Assembly: GCF_035046505.1 (NCBI RefSeq)
Contig: NC_089830.1
Location: 8,608,315-8,672,314, forward strand
Direction: 5' to 3'
DNA: 64,000 bases
Source of the DNA: Tiliqua scincoides
Lineage: Eukaryota; Chordata; Lepidosauria; Squamata; Scincidae
Shown: positions 25,201 to 34,107 of the stretch, piece after piece
Position numbering within the stretch: position 1 is the first letter of the stretch
Layout: each line of letters opens with the position of its first letter
Notes under the pieces: model-generated
Database searches by the model: none
Told to the model about the DNA's origin: nothing
The model's input: the letters and a program-made list of their open reading frames with translations, nothing else
Position numbers and translations under genes: made by a program

Positions 25201-25719
25201 TCCACAGACACTGACCTTGATGTTTGCCTCTTCTTTGGCCTGAGCAGCATTTGGGAGTGAGCAATAACCAGCAGTCCCTGTCTTAGTGTTAGTCTTTTTC
25301 CTGCATTTTTGTCATGGAGACCACTGCTGGGGGAAGGAAGATTTTTGAGACACCTCTGTTCCATTCGTGTGTGGTGGTGGGGAAGGGAACCGGGATCATG
25401 TTCCCTCATTTCCAGCTCTGCCTTTGCAATGGTGCCCCTACCCCATCTTTGAAGTTGGAGAAAATAGTTGAGAAATTTGGGGTGTGGGTGTGTGAGAGTA
25501 GGGCTAATCTGTTTGCTTCCTCTTTGGTTTTTAAAAGGCATGGCTAACGCCTGTGTGCTTCTGCTTTTACAGAGGAGAAGAGCAGAACGGCAACAGCATT
25601 CAAAGAAAGTTGGGGCTCGATACTACGATACTCACAATGTCAAAAACAAAAACAGAAACAAGAAACGTAACCTAGAGGGACAGAAGTCAAAAACAAAGAG
25701 AAATAAACAGAAACAGTAG
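3532..25719 (+). CDS. GNL2: Nucleolar GTP-binding protein 2 (NOG2), 16 coding exons
   Basis: Exons: 3532-3595, 6798-6882, 10164-10258, 10445-10584, 16023-16207, 16842-16908, 17741-17899, 18318-18431, 19606-19734, 20694-20798, 21069-21227, 22062-22169, 23488-23888, 24284-24363, 24498-24589, 25573-25719. They join in frame to 709 aa; recalled human GNL2 is 731 aa and aligns along its length. GNL2 is a nucleolar GTPase of pre-60S assembly. Motifs appear in the circularly permuted order of the YlqF/YawG family: G4 NKCD (about 255-258), G5-like HASL (282-285), G1 GYPNVGKS (317-324), G3 DCPG (361-364). The N-terminus starts [15 protein letters not shown] as expected. Residues about 471-604 are an acidic low-complexity linker, and the C-terminus is very basic. 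All splice sites are GT-AG except intron 9, which is GC-AG. The gene looks functional, with no break seen. Its neighbour DNALI1 is convergent. Confidence 0.97.
3630..4100 (+). mobile_element. CR1 3'-region fragments in GNL2 intron 1
   Basis: Three tandem-like pieces of the CR1 ORF2 end occur: GTGGAACTCCTTGCCACAGG and variants at about 3640, 3762 and 3919. The third continues into CR1 3' UTR-like sequence (TTACAAGCCATG near 3999). They are old and degraded. Confidence 0.55.
4186..5584 (+). mobile_element. 5'-truncated CR1 LINE in GNL2 intron 1
   Basis: Reverse-transcriptase sequence begins at [16 protein letters not shown] and runs to the CR1 C-terminal region, then the CR1 3' UTR. It ends in exactly two TTCTTATG octamers (5569-5584), the CR1 hallmark tail. 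The FADD catalytic box is present ([10 protein letters not shown], near 4576-4605). Relative to the copy at 12.2-15.5 kb there is a missing segment after FQKAFD, a stop plus small deletion around 4663-4677, and a stop near 5266. It is not active. Its sense orientation matches the host gene. Confidence 0.9.
5585..6275. mobile_element. Possible mariner/Tigger-like DNA transposon remnant
   Basis: It abuts the CR1 tail. The left side (TTTCTCCACTTACGGTTCC) and the right side (ATATAAAGAGAACTAACTGTA) resemble inverted termini of pogo/Tigger-type elements. No transposase could be read. The call rests on termini only and is weak. Confidence 0.3.
6276..7040. other. GNL2 intron 1 end, exon 2 and start of intron 2
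   Basis: Apart from GNL2 exon 2 at 6798-6882, nothing recognisable was seen on either strand. Confidence 0.4.
7040..7290 (-). mobile_element. CR1 3' UTR fragment in GNL2 intron 2
   Basis: Sequence such as GTTGGATCAGGCCACAGGCC and the reversed CR1 3' UTR order match the 3' end of the minus-strand CR1 at 12.2 kb, with heavy divergence. Confidence 0.6.
7500..8045. other. Intron 2, only a hint of an old CR1
   Basis: AATTGGAAGGGACCTTGGAG at about 7504 resembles an old CR1/L3-type 3' end. The rest is unrecognised intron. Confidence 0.3.
8046..8396 (+). mobile_element. hAT-type non-autonomous element with 8-bp target duplication
   Basis: The left end is CAGTGATTCTCACAC and the right end GTTTGAGAAACACTG, forming imperfect inverted repeats. 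It is flanked by CTCTGCAC (8038-8045) and CTCTACAC (8397-8404), 7 of 8 matching, as expected for hAT insertion. It lies in GNL2 intron 2. Related copies are at 21492, 26116, 30171, 30650, 50221 and 61264. Its centre carries a piece of the palindromic 90-bp repeat. Confidence 0.85.
8405..10163. other. GNL2 intron 2, remainder
   Basis: No repeat or gene was recognised. A 220-codon open frame at 9116-9778 has no known domain, no homology I recognise and an equally long open frame on the other strand, so I treat it as chance. Confidence 0.4.
10585..12208. other. GNL2 intron 4, first part
   Basis: Between exon 4 and the CR1 insertion I saw no repeat, RNA gene or exon. Confidence 0.4.
12209..15560 (-). 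mobile_element. Nearly intact CR1 LINE (ORF2 and 3' UTR) in GNL2 intron 4
   Basis: Read on the minus strand, ORF2 starts with an APE-type endonuclease (15519-14485; [23 protein letters not shown] motifs). It continues through a linker (14466-13606) into the reverse transcriptase (13636-12395; [15 protein letters not shown] at residues 142-145, ending GLWNSLPQ and then a C-terminal [12 protein letters not shown]). The 3' UTR ends at about 12209 with TTCTTATG. Only two breaks were seen: an in-frame TGA between the endonuclease and linker parts (14485-14487), and a one-base frame slip near 13.62 kb. ORF1 is absent, so the element is 5'-truncated at about 15.5-15.6 kb. The few breaks suggest a young insertion, antisense to GNL2. 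Confidence 0.92.
15560..15840. other. Candidate conserved non-coding block in GNL2 intron 4
   Basis: AT-rich, non-repetitive sequence with homeobox- and HMG-like cores (TTAATTA, CTTTGAT-like, TTGTTAATGAAAC) sits between the CR1 and exon 5. This is composition and motif impression only; conservation cannot be tested here. Confidence 0.25.
19735..19736 (+). other. GNL2: Non-canonical GC donor of GNL2 intron 9
   Basis: Exon 9 must end at AAG (19734) to continue ETK into VWQY of exon 10. The bases that follow are GCAAGT, so the intron is GC-AG with an otherwise perfect donor consensus (AAG before the junction). Confidence 0.9.
19737..20693. other. GNL2 intron 9 content
   Basis: A minus-strand CR1 3'-tail fragment at about 20303-20385 (GGATCAGGCCATAGGCCCAT) is the only recognised repeat, plus a poly-C run near 20146-20158. 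Confidence 0.6.
21492..21852 (+). mobile_element. hAT-type non-autonomous element in GNL2 intron 11
   Basis: It is the same family as 8046-8396: the left end is CAGTGGTTCTTACAC and the right end ACAGTTTGAGAAACAC. The centre carries GGCTGCAATCCTACCCACAC and GAGTAAGTCCCATTTACTAT, which come from the palindromic 90-bp repeat. No clean target duplication was seen. Confidence 0.8.
22241..22280. repeat. (AG)20 microsatellite
   Basis: This is a perfect dinucleotide run in GNL2 intron 12, 71 bp downstream of the exon 12 donor. Confidence 0.98.
22281..23016. other. GNL2 intron 12, middle part
   Basis: No repeat or gene was recognised. Confidence 0.4.
23017..23445. mobile_element. Tigger/mariner-like non-autonomous element
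   Basis: It is flanked by TA on both sides. The termini are inverted: CAATAGTCCCTCGGTATCC on the left, and GGATAAGGCAGGTCCACTG on the right. Inside, GTAAGCCACTTCCAGGTCAT and its near-complement (about 23253-23277) form a second inverted pair. It ends 42 bp before GNL2 exon 13, so it lies close to the branch-point region of intron 12. A relative is at 38450-38749. Confidence 0.75.
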
Positions 25720-26115
25720 TTCTGGCTCTGTGTTTGTCTTAAAGGTGACACTTCTCTTCTTCTCCCCCTCCCTGCCCTGAATGTATTGGGCAAACCGGTT
25801 GTTTCTGCTGCAAGTTAAGACATCTCCTCCCTTGTCTCTGAATCAGAAATCTTGACTATTTACTCATCTGGGAGCTGAACCATCTCTTCCCACCCAAACC
25901 CACAAGCTCTCCAGCCAGAATACTGTAGTTTATTGGGAAGCCTAAATTCTATTTGCAGGTGCAGCTCTCTAAATGTAGTACTAGGGGGAAAAAAATATTC
26001 CTCTATGGTTATTGGGCTTAATGTAGACTCCTGGTTTACCCGGATGGGGTTCTAGACTCTTTGTAGTAATCAGTAAGATTAACCTGCTGTGAGGAAGAGG
26101 TGGGATTGTCTAGTA

Positions 26116-26380
26116 TAGTGTTCTTCAACCTGTGGGGTAGCAACCCCAAGACTTGATGCTACCAGGCTATGTGATTGCATTTGGTGAAATGTTAGACCTG
26201 TACTTTTAACAAGCTACTATGTATATTCTCTTAATGATAGTAAATGGAACTCCTAGGTAAGTGTGGGTAGAACTGCAGCCTAGGATTGTTAAAAAATTTT
26301 CCTACTTCTGGTCATGGCAGCACTTCCGGTGGGTCCTGATAGATTTTCATTCTAAAATGCTAAATGTGTGAGAACCACTG
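26116..26380 (-). mobile_element. hAT-type non-autonomous element, old copy
   Basis: It is in reverse orientation to the 8046 copy. It starts TAGTGTTCTTCAACCTGTGG and ends GTGTGAGAACCACTG. The flanking octamers match only 5 of 8, consistent with age. Confidence 0.75.
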
Positions 26381-26568
26381 GAGTAGAAGCTTTGAACCCT
26401 TACACAAAGGCTTCACTGAAGCAGCAGGCAGCTGATTGGAGATGAGTGCTGTCTGTCTCTCCTGTAGCAGAGGGTGAAACATGTAGTGTTTTACAGACCA
26501 CCAATGAAATCTAGCCTAGTAGGCAATGCTAAACAAGCAGATATATACAGAGTTTCAGAATTGCCATT

Positions 26569-26574
26569 TTTATT
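26569..26574 (-). other. DNALI1: DNALI1 poly(A) signal AATAAA
   Basis: TTTATT on the plus strand reads AATAAA on the minus strand, 321 bp beyond the DNALI1 stop codon. It is the first canonical signal downstream of the stop. Confidence 0.6.
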
Positions 26575-26894
26575 GACGTGTGACACTGTTACAACCCTTG
26601 GCCTTGCTGTAGGGGTCAGGCTGTCCAGTGCTGAAATATATAAAAAATTCTTATTAAAAATCTCCAGTTAGTGTGAACTGTGAGGCAAATCCCAAGCCAG
26701 CTGAGATTGGGGAGCCACTAAAAATGGGGAGAAAGCTCTGACCCATGTATTTGAATCTTAATTGATCCACTTGAGAATGCTGCAGGCAGGCATAGTTTGG
26801 AGATTCAATTATGAAAGCTTTTAGGAGAAACCTCTGAAGATGTGCTCCTGTTTGTTGCTCAAGAGGTGCTTTGGGCATAAGGCTGCTCTAAGAT

Positions 26895-29800
26895 CTACTT
26901 CTTTGGTGCAATGATGCCTTCAAGCTGGGCCTGAAACACAAAATAAGACAAGCAGGTTAATTAATTAGTATCTCTTTAACTTCCACCAAAAGCTGTGTAA
27001 CTTTGGTTGTTTCCACTGGGAGGCTTCTCCAGTACTGGAGGCAGAAACAAGCCAGGAGGATTTTTTTTGCTAATTCTTGCATTCCCCATCCCATATTTTA
27101 TAGATTAGTTTCTCTCCTCCTTGGTTACTGGGTGCCATATTCAGTTTCCTTGTTGGTCTTTTCCCTGGATGGTGGCAGAAAGGGCCCTGAGAAGGGGAGA
27201 AGCAAAGCACAAAGTCCCTGAACTGCTTGACTGACAGAGGGAGAAGAATATCTACCACTGTGAGTTCAAACTGGCCTTCATTTCCTCACAAGCGGTTTTG
27301 GTAATTTGACACCTCCCACCAAACTAGCAACCTCTCTGCCTTGTACCAAGGCAAGAGACTTGAATGTGCTGCACTGAGCCAGGTTCTACTACTTTCCACT
27401 GAGCAGCTGAGATCTCTCATGTGCTGTTTGTGCCTGTGACAGTCCCACTAACAATCTGCAACACATCTGCAGCCAGCCATGCTGGGATTTGAGCCTGCAC
27501 TCACTGCTCTGGGAGCCCCATTAACTTTCTGGGCAAGGAAAGGGTGCTTGAATACACCACTGTGATCATTTGTCTCTTAAGGATGATACTGCAATTCTAG
27601 GTGAATAGAATCTAATATTGCTGAATACCTCTCCTGTACCAAGGTGTGAGAGACTCAAAGGTGCTGCTACTGCGCCAGGTTCTATTGCTTTCTAACAGAT
27701 CTGTCCAGGTGGGCTAGCTCATAGGCTGTCCTGAGCAGGGTACACATAGGCCAATTTTAGCAAGCAAGCTATATCACTGATGGATGACAGAACAACACTT
27801 TCAGCACAACACTTTCAGCCTCAGCTGTCAATCTGACCCAAGGAAAAGAACCCATCATTTAGTCTAAAGATGGCACCATGTTCTGAATGCGAGAGGAAAC
27901 GGTCATCTTGACCAACTCAACCTGTGTGGATAGCCCCCCTCAGAAGGAGAGTGAAACTTCTTAAAGAGGAGAGAGTTGCACCCAAGCAGAAGATGTTTCC
28001 ATATGCACTAATTCCCACCCCCTCAACTGACCTTGAGCTGCTGATTGGTTCGCTTCAGGAACTGGACCTCCTCTGTGTGCTTCTTCTCCTCCACCTGCCG
28101 CCTTTCAAGTTCCCGTTTTTCAATGGCTTCACACTTTGCCTTCTGTTCATTCACCTGCCTTTCCAAGTCTCGCTTCTCATCCTCTAACTCTGCAATCTTG
28201 GAATAGAAACCACAGACTGACGTAACCACAGCTGAAGCGAAACTACCAATTCTGGCTTCCTTCAAGTGTCTTTATTGCCACCCAGCAGAGGAAGGAGGAA
28301 TTTCACTGCAGTTAAAACCCAAATTGTTTTCATTGTTTGATCAGCCTTGAGCTACTGGGGTGGTGACACTTGCGAAAATGCAGTTATATTGGAGAGAGAC
28401 ACAGACATTGTGCAGATGAAGTGAATGCACACATGGTGGCTGTTCAGAATTTTTTTAAAAATAAGTTGCTGGCTTTAAAATGTATTAGTTATGCCTAGTG
28501 ACTTTTCTGTTTAGGAAGAGTGGGATTTGGAGACAGCAGGTAAGGCTTAAGGACTAGCCCACCTTCTTCACCTTCTGTGAAGGTTGCATTTTTCATCCGC
28601 CTTGTAGGCAGCTTCCTCTAACCCCAGCAATCTTGGTGCAAAAGCTACCACATGCCACCGCCCCCCCCCCACAAGAACACTTACTCTTCTTTCGGTGTCA
28701 GACTTCCCCTGTTCAGCCTGCAGTGCCTTCCGCATACCAAAGGCAACACTGCTTTCGTACAAGGTCTGATAAGCTGCAATTGTCATCCGGATCTCATCCC
28801 GCACACGTAGCAAAAGCAGCCCCCTCTCTGCACAGTTGATAGTCACTTCCCGGATCAGCTCATCTGGAAGCACAAAGGCCACAAATCAAGCAGTATCTGG
28901 TAAGAGCAGCTCAATAGCACTTGGCCCAAGATCTGTGCTCTCCTCTGTCCACAGGGGCCAAAGTTCTGGGATGACCCCAAAGTCCAGGAGTTATTGTGTC
29001 TCCCCTGCAAATCTGGTGCAAAGTGCAGCTAGCTGCTCCAATCTTCTGTGGCTGCTGTGTTTTGCTTCGGGGCTGTGTTTGCAGTGCCTTTCTGATGAGA
29101 GATCCTGTGGCTGTTTAGGAAACTGCAGAGAGGTTAAAAAGTGAATAAGCAGATAAGGGAGTATGTTGGGTGGGGGAAAAGATGAACACTGTAGTTCTGT
29201 ATAAAAGATCGAAAGTCTAGAAGCAGAATGGGAAGGATATGACAAGTGTGAGTGAAGCAAGAAAGCAGCATACAGGGGTTGGCAAGGATCCACTCACTGA
29301 GAAAGAGGTTTCTGCTCCCCTCATAGCAAAGGTAGGCGGAAGAGGTCTTGCCTCACTCACCGAAGCACTGTGAGTAAAGTTCTCGCCGCACAGGGCAGAT
29401 GCCAGTCTCCCGGGCCTGACGCTGCTGGAGTTTGAGGTCTAGTTGCTCCTGCAGATGCACCACATCCATGCGTGTGCTGGGGGTGCTGGACACTTGCTGG
29501 ATCCATAGCTGGTTGTCTTCTACCCATTCTCTGTCCCAAAGCAAGCAGAAAGATACCAGTTTATGGCAGGCACAAAGATGCCTGCTGCAGTAGATCTGAG
29601 TTTTGTTGCTAAGACTTTACTAAAGTCTTATTTTCCATAAAACCATGAACACTTACATGTACTGTAACTTGGTGAATGAGAACTACTCGTACTGTAACTG
29701 AAATAGCATATTGTGCAGCCATTTTTCCTGCCTCCTTCCCCCTCCCATTGTCACCCATGTTAAGCTCTAGTTTGAACACCTTTTTAAAAACAGTCCTGTG

Positions 29801-31621
29801 CACCAATTTGGGGGGGGGGGGATTGCTGGTAAGAGTACAGGATGCCTGCCTTGATGTTCCATAAGGAGTTGGTAAATACTGTAATTGGAGTTAGTGGTTC
29901 AGGGTGGGTTCGTTGCATGGTTAATGGACTAGAAGTCTGCAGGGATATCTCTGGAATATAATAAACTACAAGGACTTAGGAGGGTCAGAATTAAGGTGTG
30001 AGTGAACAAAGCTTGCAGCTTCTGGAGGAGAGTGAATGTGCCACAGGGCAGAACGTTGACCAAGGAGAAAACTTTTTTGGTGCTGATTTTGGTGTTTCTC
30101 AAAAGTTAGAAGTGCAGAAAGCAGAACTATGTGTTTGTATTCAAAAACTACGTTAGTTATAATTACAAATCAGTGGTTCTCAAACTTTTTAGTAGTGGGA
30201 CCCACTTATAAGAATCACAACCCACCAGATGTCTTTAACCTGCAAATGACACCATCAATTTAGGCTTCAGACCCAAGCTGTGATTAGTCAAAAGTCCCTT
30301 GTGCTGTTATTCTGCATAGCTTGGAATTCAAACATTCCAGCTTGAAAGTCAAAGCAGAAGGCAAACTTGGATCCTTCTCCAACCACACAGCCCTCTATCC
30401 CTTCCCAGCATCCCACCTATTCCAGGCAAAGCACCAGACTTTCTTCCACTGGGAACCTCCCCCGCCCAGCAGCTCTGTACCCTGTATTTTCAGCTGCGGT
30501 AGGTGCTGCTCGACCCCCTGAAACTGGCTTGCAAAACACCTAGGGAGTTTTCAGCCACAGTTTGAGAAATGCCGTTATAAATTATAATAGTTTTAAAAGT
30601 TTAGAATAGGAGGTTTGGAGGAAATTTTCTGTGGGATAGAACCTACCCCCCCCCCCATTAAGCCCCACTGACTATCATTGTTCAAAGCATTGTTCAAAGC
30701 ATACATAGTAACCTGTTAAAAAGTACAGATCTGTCACATTTCCCCAAATGCAGTCAGGTACCATGGCAGCACCAAGTCTGCTATATTAAAAAGAAAATAC
30801 GCTTTGAAATTAATGGGGACCCACCCGCAATTGGCTCACAACCACTTAGTGGGTCCTGACCCATAGTCTGAGAAACACTGCACCAGGGATTCAGTGTGAA
30901 GCAGCAGCAGAGGGTGCCCTGAGCCCTCCCAGCAACCACCCCTTCCCCTACTCACTCCCTCCAGCAACCACCCCTACCCCTCCTTCTCATCCACACCCCC
31001 GTGAACTCCCCCAACTCCTCACCCCACAGTGACCTCACCTCCCCTTCCTCCTCACCCCGAGACCACCCCTCCTCACCCCCCCAGCGACCTCCCCCTTTCT
31101 CCTCACCCCCCCAGCGACCTCCCCCCTTCCTCCCCCCAACAACCACCCCTCCCCCTCACCTCCCAGCGACCACCCCTCCCCTCCCCCCAGCGACCTCCCC
31201 TCCTCTTCACCCTCCAGTGACAACCCCCTCCCCCCAGCGACCACCCCTCCCCCTTGTTCTCCCCCCAGCGACCACCCGCCCCCTCCTGACCTGGGGGGCA
31301 GGATGGCGTTGAGGATCTCCTCGGCCTGCTTGGTGGGGTCGGCGGCGGGCGAGGGCGCCTGCTTGCCCTTGGGCGAGGGCACCGGCCCCGGGGGCGCGGT
31401 CACCTGCGGGCTCGCCTTCAGCGGCCGGGCCTGCGGGGGCAGCGAGAGGCCGGTCAGTTGTGGCCCTTGACACGCGTCAGCCCGAACACGTGTCTTGCGA
31501 GGGTAACGTTAGCGCAGCGCCCCCCTCCCGGCCCGCGTACCTTGGGCGAGCGCTTCTCGGTGTTGCGGCTGACCAGCACCGGCGTCTCGTAGCGGAGCAA
31601 CGAGTCCGCCGGTGGGATCAT
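26895..31621 (-). CDS. DNALI1: Axonemal dynein light intermediate polypeptide 1, 6 exons
   Basis: Exons in transcript order: 31621-31541, 31430-31291, 29530-29361, 28863-28685, 28196-28032, 26930-26895. They join in frame to 256 aa (recalled human 258) and align almost without gaps. The protein (p28 family) belongs to inner dynein arms of motile cilia and sperm flagella. Visible parts: MIPPADSLLRYETPVLVS start; a proline-rich variable stretch in exon 2 (about residues 28-56); the conserved DPTKQAEEILNAILPPREWV region; CPVRRELYSQCFDELIREVT; and a long charged coiled coil (about residues 188-245), ending GIIAPKK. All introns are GT-AG. No break was seen. Intron 2 holds two hAT copies and a minisatellite that touches the exon 2 donor. 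The gene is convergent with GNL2, and the X-box upstream fits ciliary control. Confidence 0.97.
26931..28031. other. DNALI1 intron 5 with a diverged direct repeat
   Basis: A stretch of about 60 bp near 27344-27405 (GTACCAAGGCAAGAGACTTG and onward to CCAGGTTCTACTACTTTC) recurs at about 27637-27697 with differences. Nothing else was recognised. Confidence 0.5.
30171..30574 (+). mobile_element. hAT-type non-autonomous element in DNALI1 intron 2
   Basis: It starts CAGTGGTTCTCAAACTTT and ends CAGTTTGAGAAATGCCG. It is flanked by TTACAAAT (30163-30170) and TTATAAAT (30575-30582), 7 of 8 matching. The interior differs from the 8046 copy. Confidence 0.8.
30650..30881 (+). mobile_element. hAT-type element, right part only
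   Basis: It matches the right two thirds of the 8046-8396 family (CATTTCCCCAAATGCAGTCA to GTCTGAGAAACACTG). The left terminus is missing and replaced by a poly-C run. Confidence 0.75.
30930..31290. repeat. C-rich minisatellite touching the DNALI1 exon 2 donor
   Basis: About ten imperfect units of roughly 20-35 bp are built on CAGCGACCACCCCTCC with CTCACCCCCC spacers. On the DNALI1 coding strand this is a dense G-run array starting about 10 nt after the exon 2 splice junction. It lies inside intron 2. Confidence 0.85.
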
Positions 31622-31656
31622 GGCCGCGGTTGGCTAGGCCCGACTGTTGTGCCGCC

Positions 31657-31670
31657 GTTGCCATAGCGAC
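31657..31670 (-). promoter_or_regulatory. DNALI1: X-box (RFX site) of DNALI1
   Basis: GTTGCCATAGCGAC fits the general X-box RYYNYY-N2-RRNRAC, with only the fourth base of the right half-site off the strict GTNRCC/RGYAAC form. It lies 36 bp upstream of the DNALI1 start codon in a CpG-rich region. X-boxes bound by RFX factors near the start of ciliary genes are well known, so position and gene identity support the call. Confidence 0.7.
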
Positions 31671-31747
31671 CGGGACGCCGCGACGCAGGCAGCTCGGGTC
31701 ACATGACACAGAGACCACTAGTGAAGCCTCACCCACAGCAGAGAGAG

Positions 31748-32095
31748 GCGGAGCTCCGAGAAAAAGGCGACCAATCCTGTTGTTCTTAATGAAAGACAGC
31801 AGAGCGAATTCGCCAATCAGGAAAGATTTAATATAAAAGCACGGCAGGGCGGGAAAAGAGGCGGAGCTTCAAGCAAAAGTGGCCAATCGTATTCGTAATG
31901 AAAGCAGGTTGAGCAAATTCGCCAATCAGGGCACGTTTAACAGACAGTCGTTCATAGCGAAGCTGCCCCCAGCAGGGCAGGCGGAGGAGGCGGGGCGCCA
32001 TGGAAAAGGCGTCCAATCGCGTTGCTCATGATGAAAGCACGCAGAGCGAATCTGCCAATCAGGGCAGTTAACAGACGAGCCGTCCAGGAAAGGCT
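31748..32095. promoter_or_regulatory. Triplicated CCAAT module upstream of DNALI1
   Basis: Three diverged units of about 110-125 bp each begin with GGCGGAGC-like sequence and carry two CCAAT boxes about 40 bp apart. CCAAT positions: 31771, 31813, 31883, 31922, 32013, 32055. Shared blocks include ATGAAAGCA and GCCAATCAGG. CCAAT pairs are classical NF-Y sites. All six point along the plus strand, away from DNALI1, so the module could drive DNALI1 in reverse or a divergent transcript. No gene was recognised on the divergent side. Confidence 0.75.
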
Positions 32096-32963
32096 GTGGC
32101 TAGCTGCACTGAAGGGCGGGGCTGGAAGGTCCCAAGAGGGCTGAGTGGGCAGGGCTGTACTCTCGGGAGTAAGTCCTTTTGAACTCAACGGGCTCAGTAG
32201 CAGTGCCCAGGATTTGGCCGCAGGGCATCTGCTTCGCCCTGGTTCTGGGATTTCAGGGGAAATTTAGGCTGCAGTCCTTACCACCCTTACCTGGGAGTAA
32301 GCCCCATTGACCAGAATTGGACTTACTTCTGAGTAGGCATGCATAGGATTGTGCCCTAAGTGCATCTGCCTCTCCCTGGTTCTGGGATTTCAGCGCACAT
32401 TCAGGCTGCAATTCTATTTGTTGACTAGAATAGAACTTACTGCTGAATAGACATGCATGGACTAGGGCATTTACACTGTCAAGCACAGGTATGGCCCATC
32501 TGGGCTCCTGGACCTGGAACAATGGAGGGAATTTCAACAGGTGCACCTTCTCACCTGTGAGATGACAAGGTGCACCTGCTGAAATTCCTTCCTCTACACC
32601 ATTATTCAAGGTCCAGGAGCCCTAAAGTTGGAAGATTGGCCACCCTGGTCTAGTGGCACAGCAGGTTGCACTGGGAAGCAGCAGTTTAGACCCCTATGCA
32701 TGTGCTTTCAAACAGGTCCTCTCTCCTGGGGCCACTGCCAAGCTGGGCTTAACCTTTTTGCAGGAGGACTGACCTGGGCCAGCCGGGTGCTTAGGAAGCG
32801 CCCTTTGCAAAAGAAAGCAAAACAAAACAAATAGCAGGTTATCCCTTATCTGGACTGCTTGAGATGGGAAGGTGCCTGGATTTCAGATTTGACTGATTTT
32901 GGAATAATTGCATAAATATGAGAAAGGCTTCCTCTTGCTCTTTTTACTGTTACCTATATGAAC
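32096..32963. other. Intergenic with palindromic short repeats
   Basis: Palindromic 90-bp repeat copies lie at 32267-32358 (clean) and about 32400-32462 (partial). GTGCACCTTCTCACC and a near-complement at 32540-32590 form a short foldback. SNIP1 would be expected here from the human map but no exon was recognised. Confidence 0.55.
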
Positions 32964-33139
32964 CAGTGGTTCCCAACCTGTGAGCCATGGCTCCCTGGGG
33001 AGCTGCGGAAACCAGCCAGGGGAGCTGCAGAATCCTCACGACAAAACTGCTGCCGACTACAATGTAGAGAATTGTAGCCACAGCCAATGGCCCAGTAGGT
33101 AAAAGGAGCTGCCAGTCAAAAAAGTTTGGGAACCAGTGC
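32964..33139. mobile_element. Short hAT-type element
   Basis: The termini CAGTGGTTCCCAACCTGTG and AAGTTTGGGAACCAGTG are inverted apart from one change in the last bases. No clear target duplication was seen. Confidence 0.65.
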
Positions 33140-33209
33140 ATATGGGTGGCTACTGGCATTTTTGACATTTTTCAGCAATGTCTGTAGAGGGACACACCAC
33201 AGAGTAGAG

Positions 33210-33540
33210 CAGGGGTCTCCAAACCCTGGCCCGGGTTAGAGCAGTGAACCTCTATCCAGCCCCTGGCCAACCTCTGATCTCCTGAGAGCCTCTGACCCAG
33301 TTAACCAAGCACAACCAGAGTTGTGTAATGGGGTAATGGGGGTCTGTTTAAGTGTGTGCTCTGGGTTGTGTTGGTGTTAGGAGAAATCCTGGATATTTGA
33401 GCCCATTTATTCATTCATCTAAGTTGAATGTATTTATTTAAATTTTGGATTAATGTATTTATTTAAATTTTATATTTTTTTTTCCAGCCCTCATCACTGT
33501 ACCAGACATCTGATGTGGCCCTTCGGTTGAAAAGTCCCTG
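33210..33540 (+). mobile_element. hAT-type element (CAGGGGTCTCC family)
   Basis: It starts CAGGGGTCTCCAAACCC and ends GAAAAGTCCCTG. The flanking octamers GAGTAGAG and GTATAGAG match 6 of 8. A related copy is at the window start (1-210). The interior has an AT-rich run near 33413-33483. Confidence 0.7.
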
Positions 33541-34107
33541 GTATAGAGAATAGAACTCACAGCCTATACCTGCACTGAATGAGCACAAGACCTTCTAGTG
33601 CTTTCTGTAGGGTGAACAAGTCTTGGACAAAAGTGTCCAGATTTCAAAATAGTCTGCACTGCAGATGTCTGGATAAGGGGAAATCTACCTGTATGCTTCT
33701 AAAAAGTGCAACTCCCTGCTGTGTGATGGTAAACCTGATGGAAAGGGGTCCTCCTTTCCTGTCTGTGACTAATCAGACCCTGGCCACCAACCATGTTGCC
33801 CACATGACATGCTCTGCCTCTGGCTTTTTGTTTGGGATACTTGAAGCCCCAGCCGAGGCTGCACCCCTCCAGTACACACTTTCCTGAGAATAAATCTCAT
33901 TACAATGGAATTCACTGTTGAGTAAACCTGATTAGCTTTGTGCTGTGTGAGTAGAGGGACATTTGAAACCTGTGCCATTTATTTTACTCAGAAGTCCAGT
34001 CAAAGGGCTTGCCCTCATTAGCAGAGGCAGTCCTGGGCTTTTCTCCACCGGGGGCCACCTTCCAGTCTGCCACCCCCCCCCCCACCTAGAAGTAATTGCA
34101 GTGACAT
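33541..34107. other. Intergenic, nothing recognised
   Basis: Only a poly-C run (about 34073-34082) stands out. Confidence 0.4.

Larger units (their letters stand above)
25720..26894. other. GNL2 and DNALI1 convergent 3' region
   Basis: It holds the GNL2 3' UTR, an old hAT copy (26116-26380) and the DNALI1 3' UTR. No canonical AATAAA follows the GNL2 stop before the DNALI1 side; ATTAAA at 26653-26658 is the nearest plus-strand candidate. Confidence 0.5.

Noticed and set aside
32100-34100. SNIP1 divergent from DNALI1
   Set aside because: I looked for the basic N-terminus and FHA-domain motifs on the plus strand and saw none.
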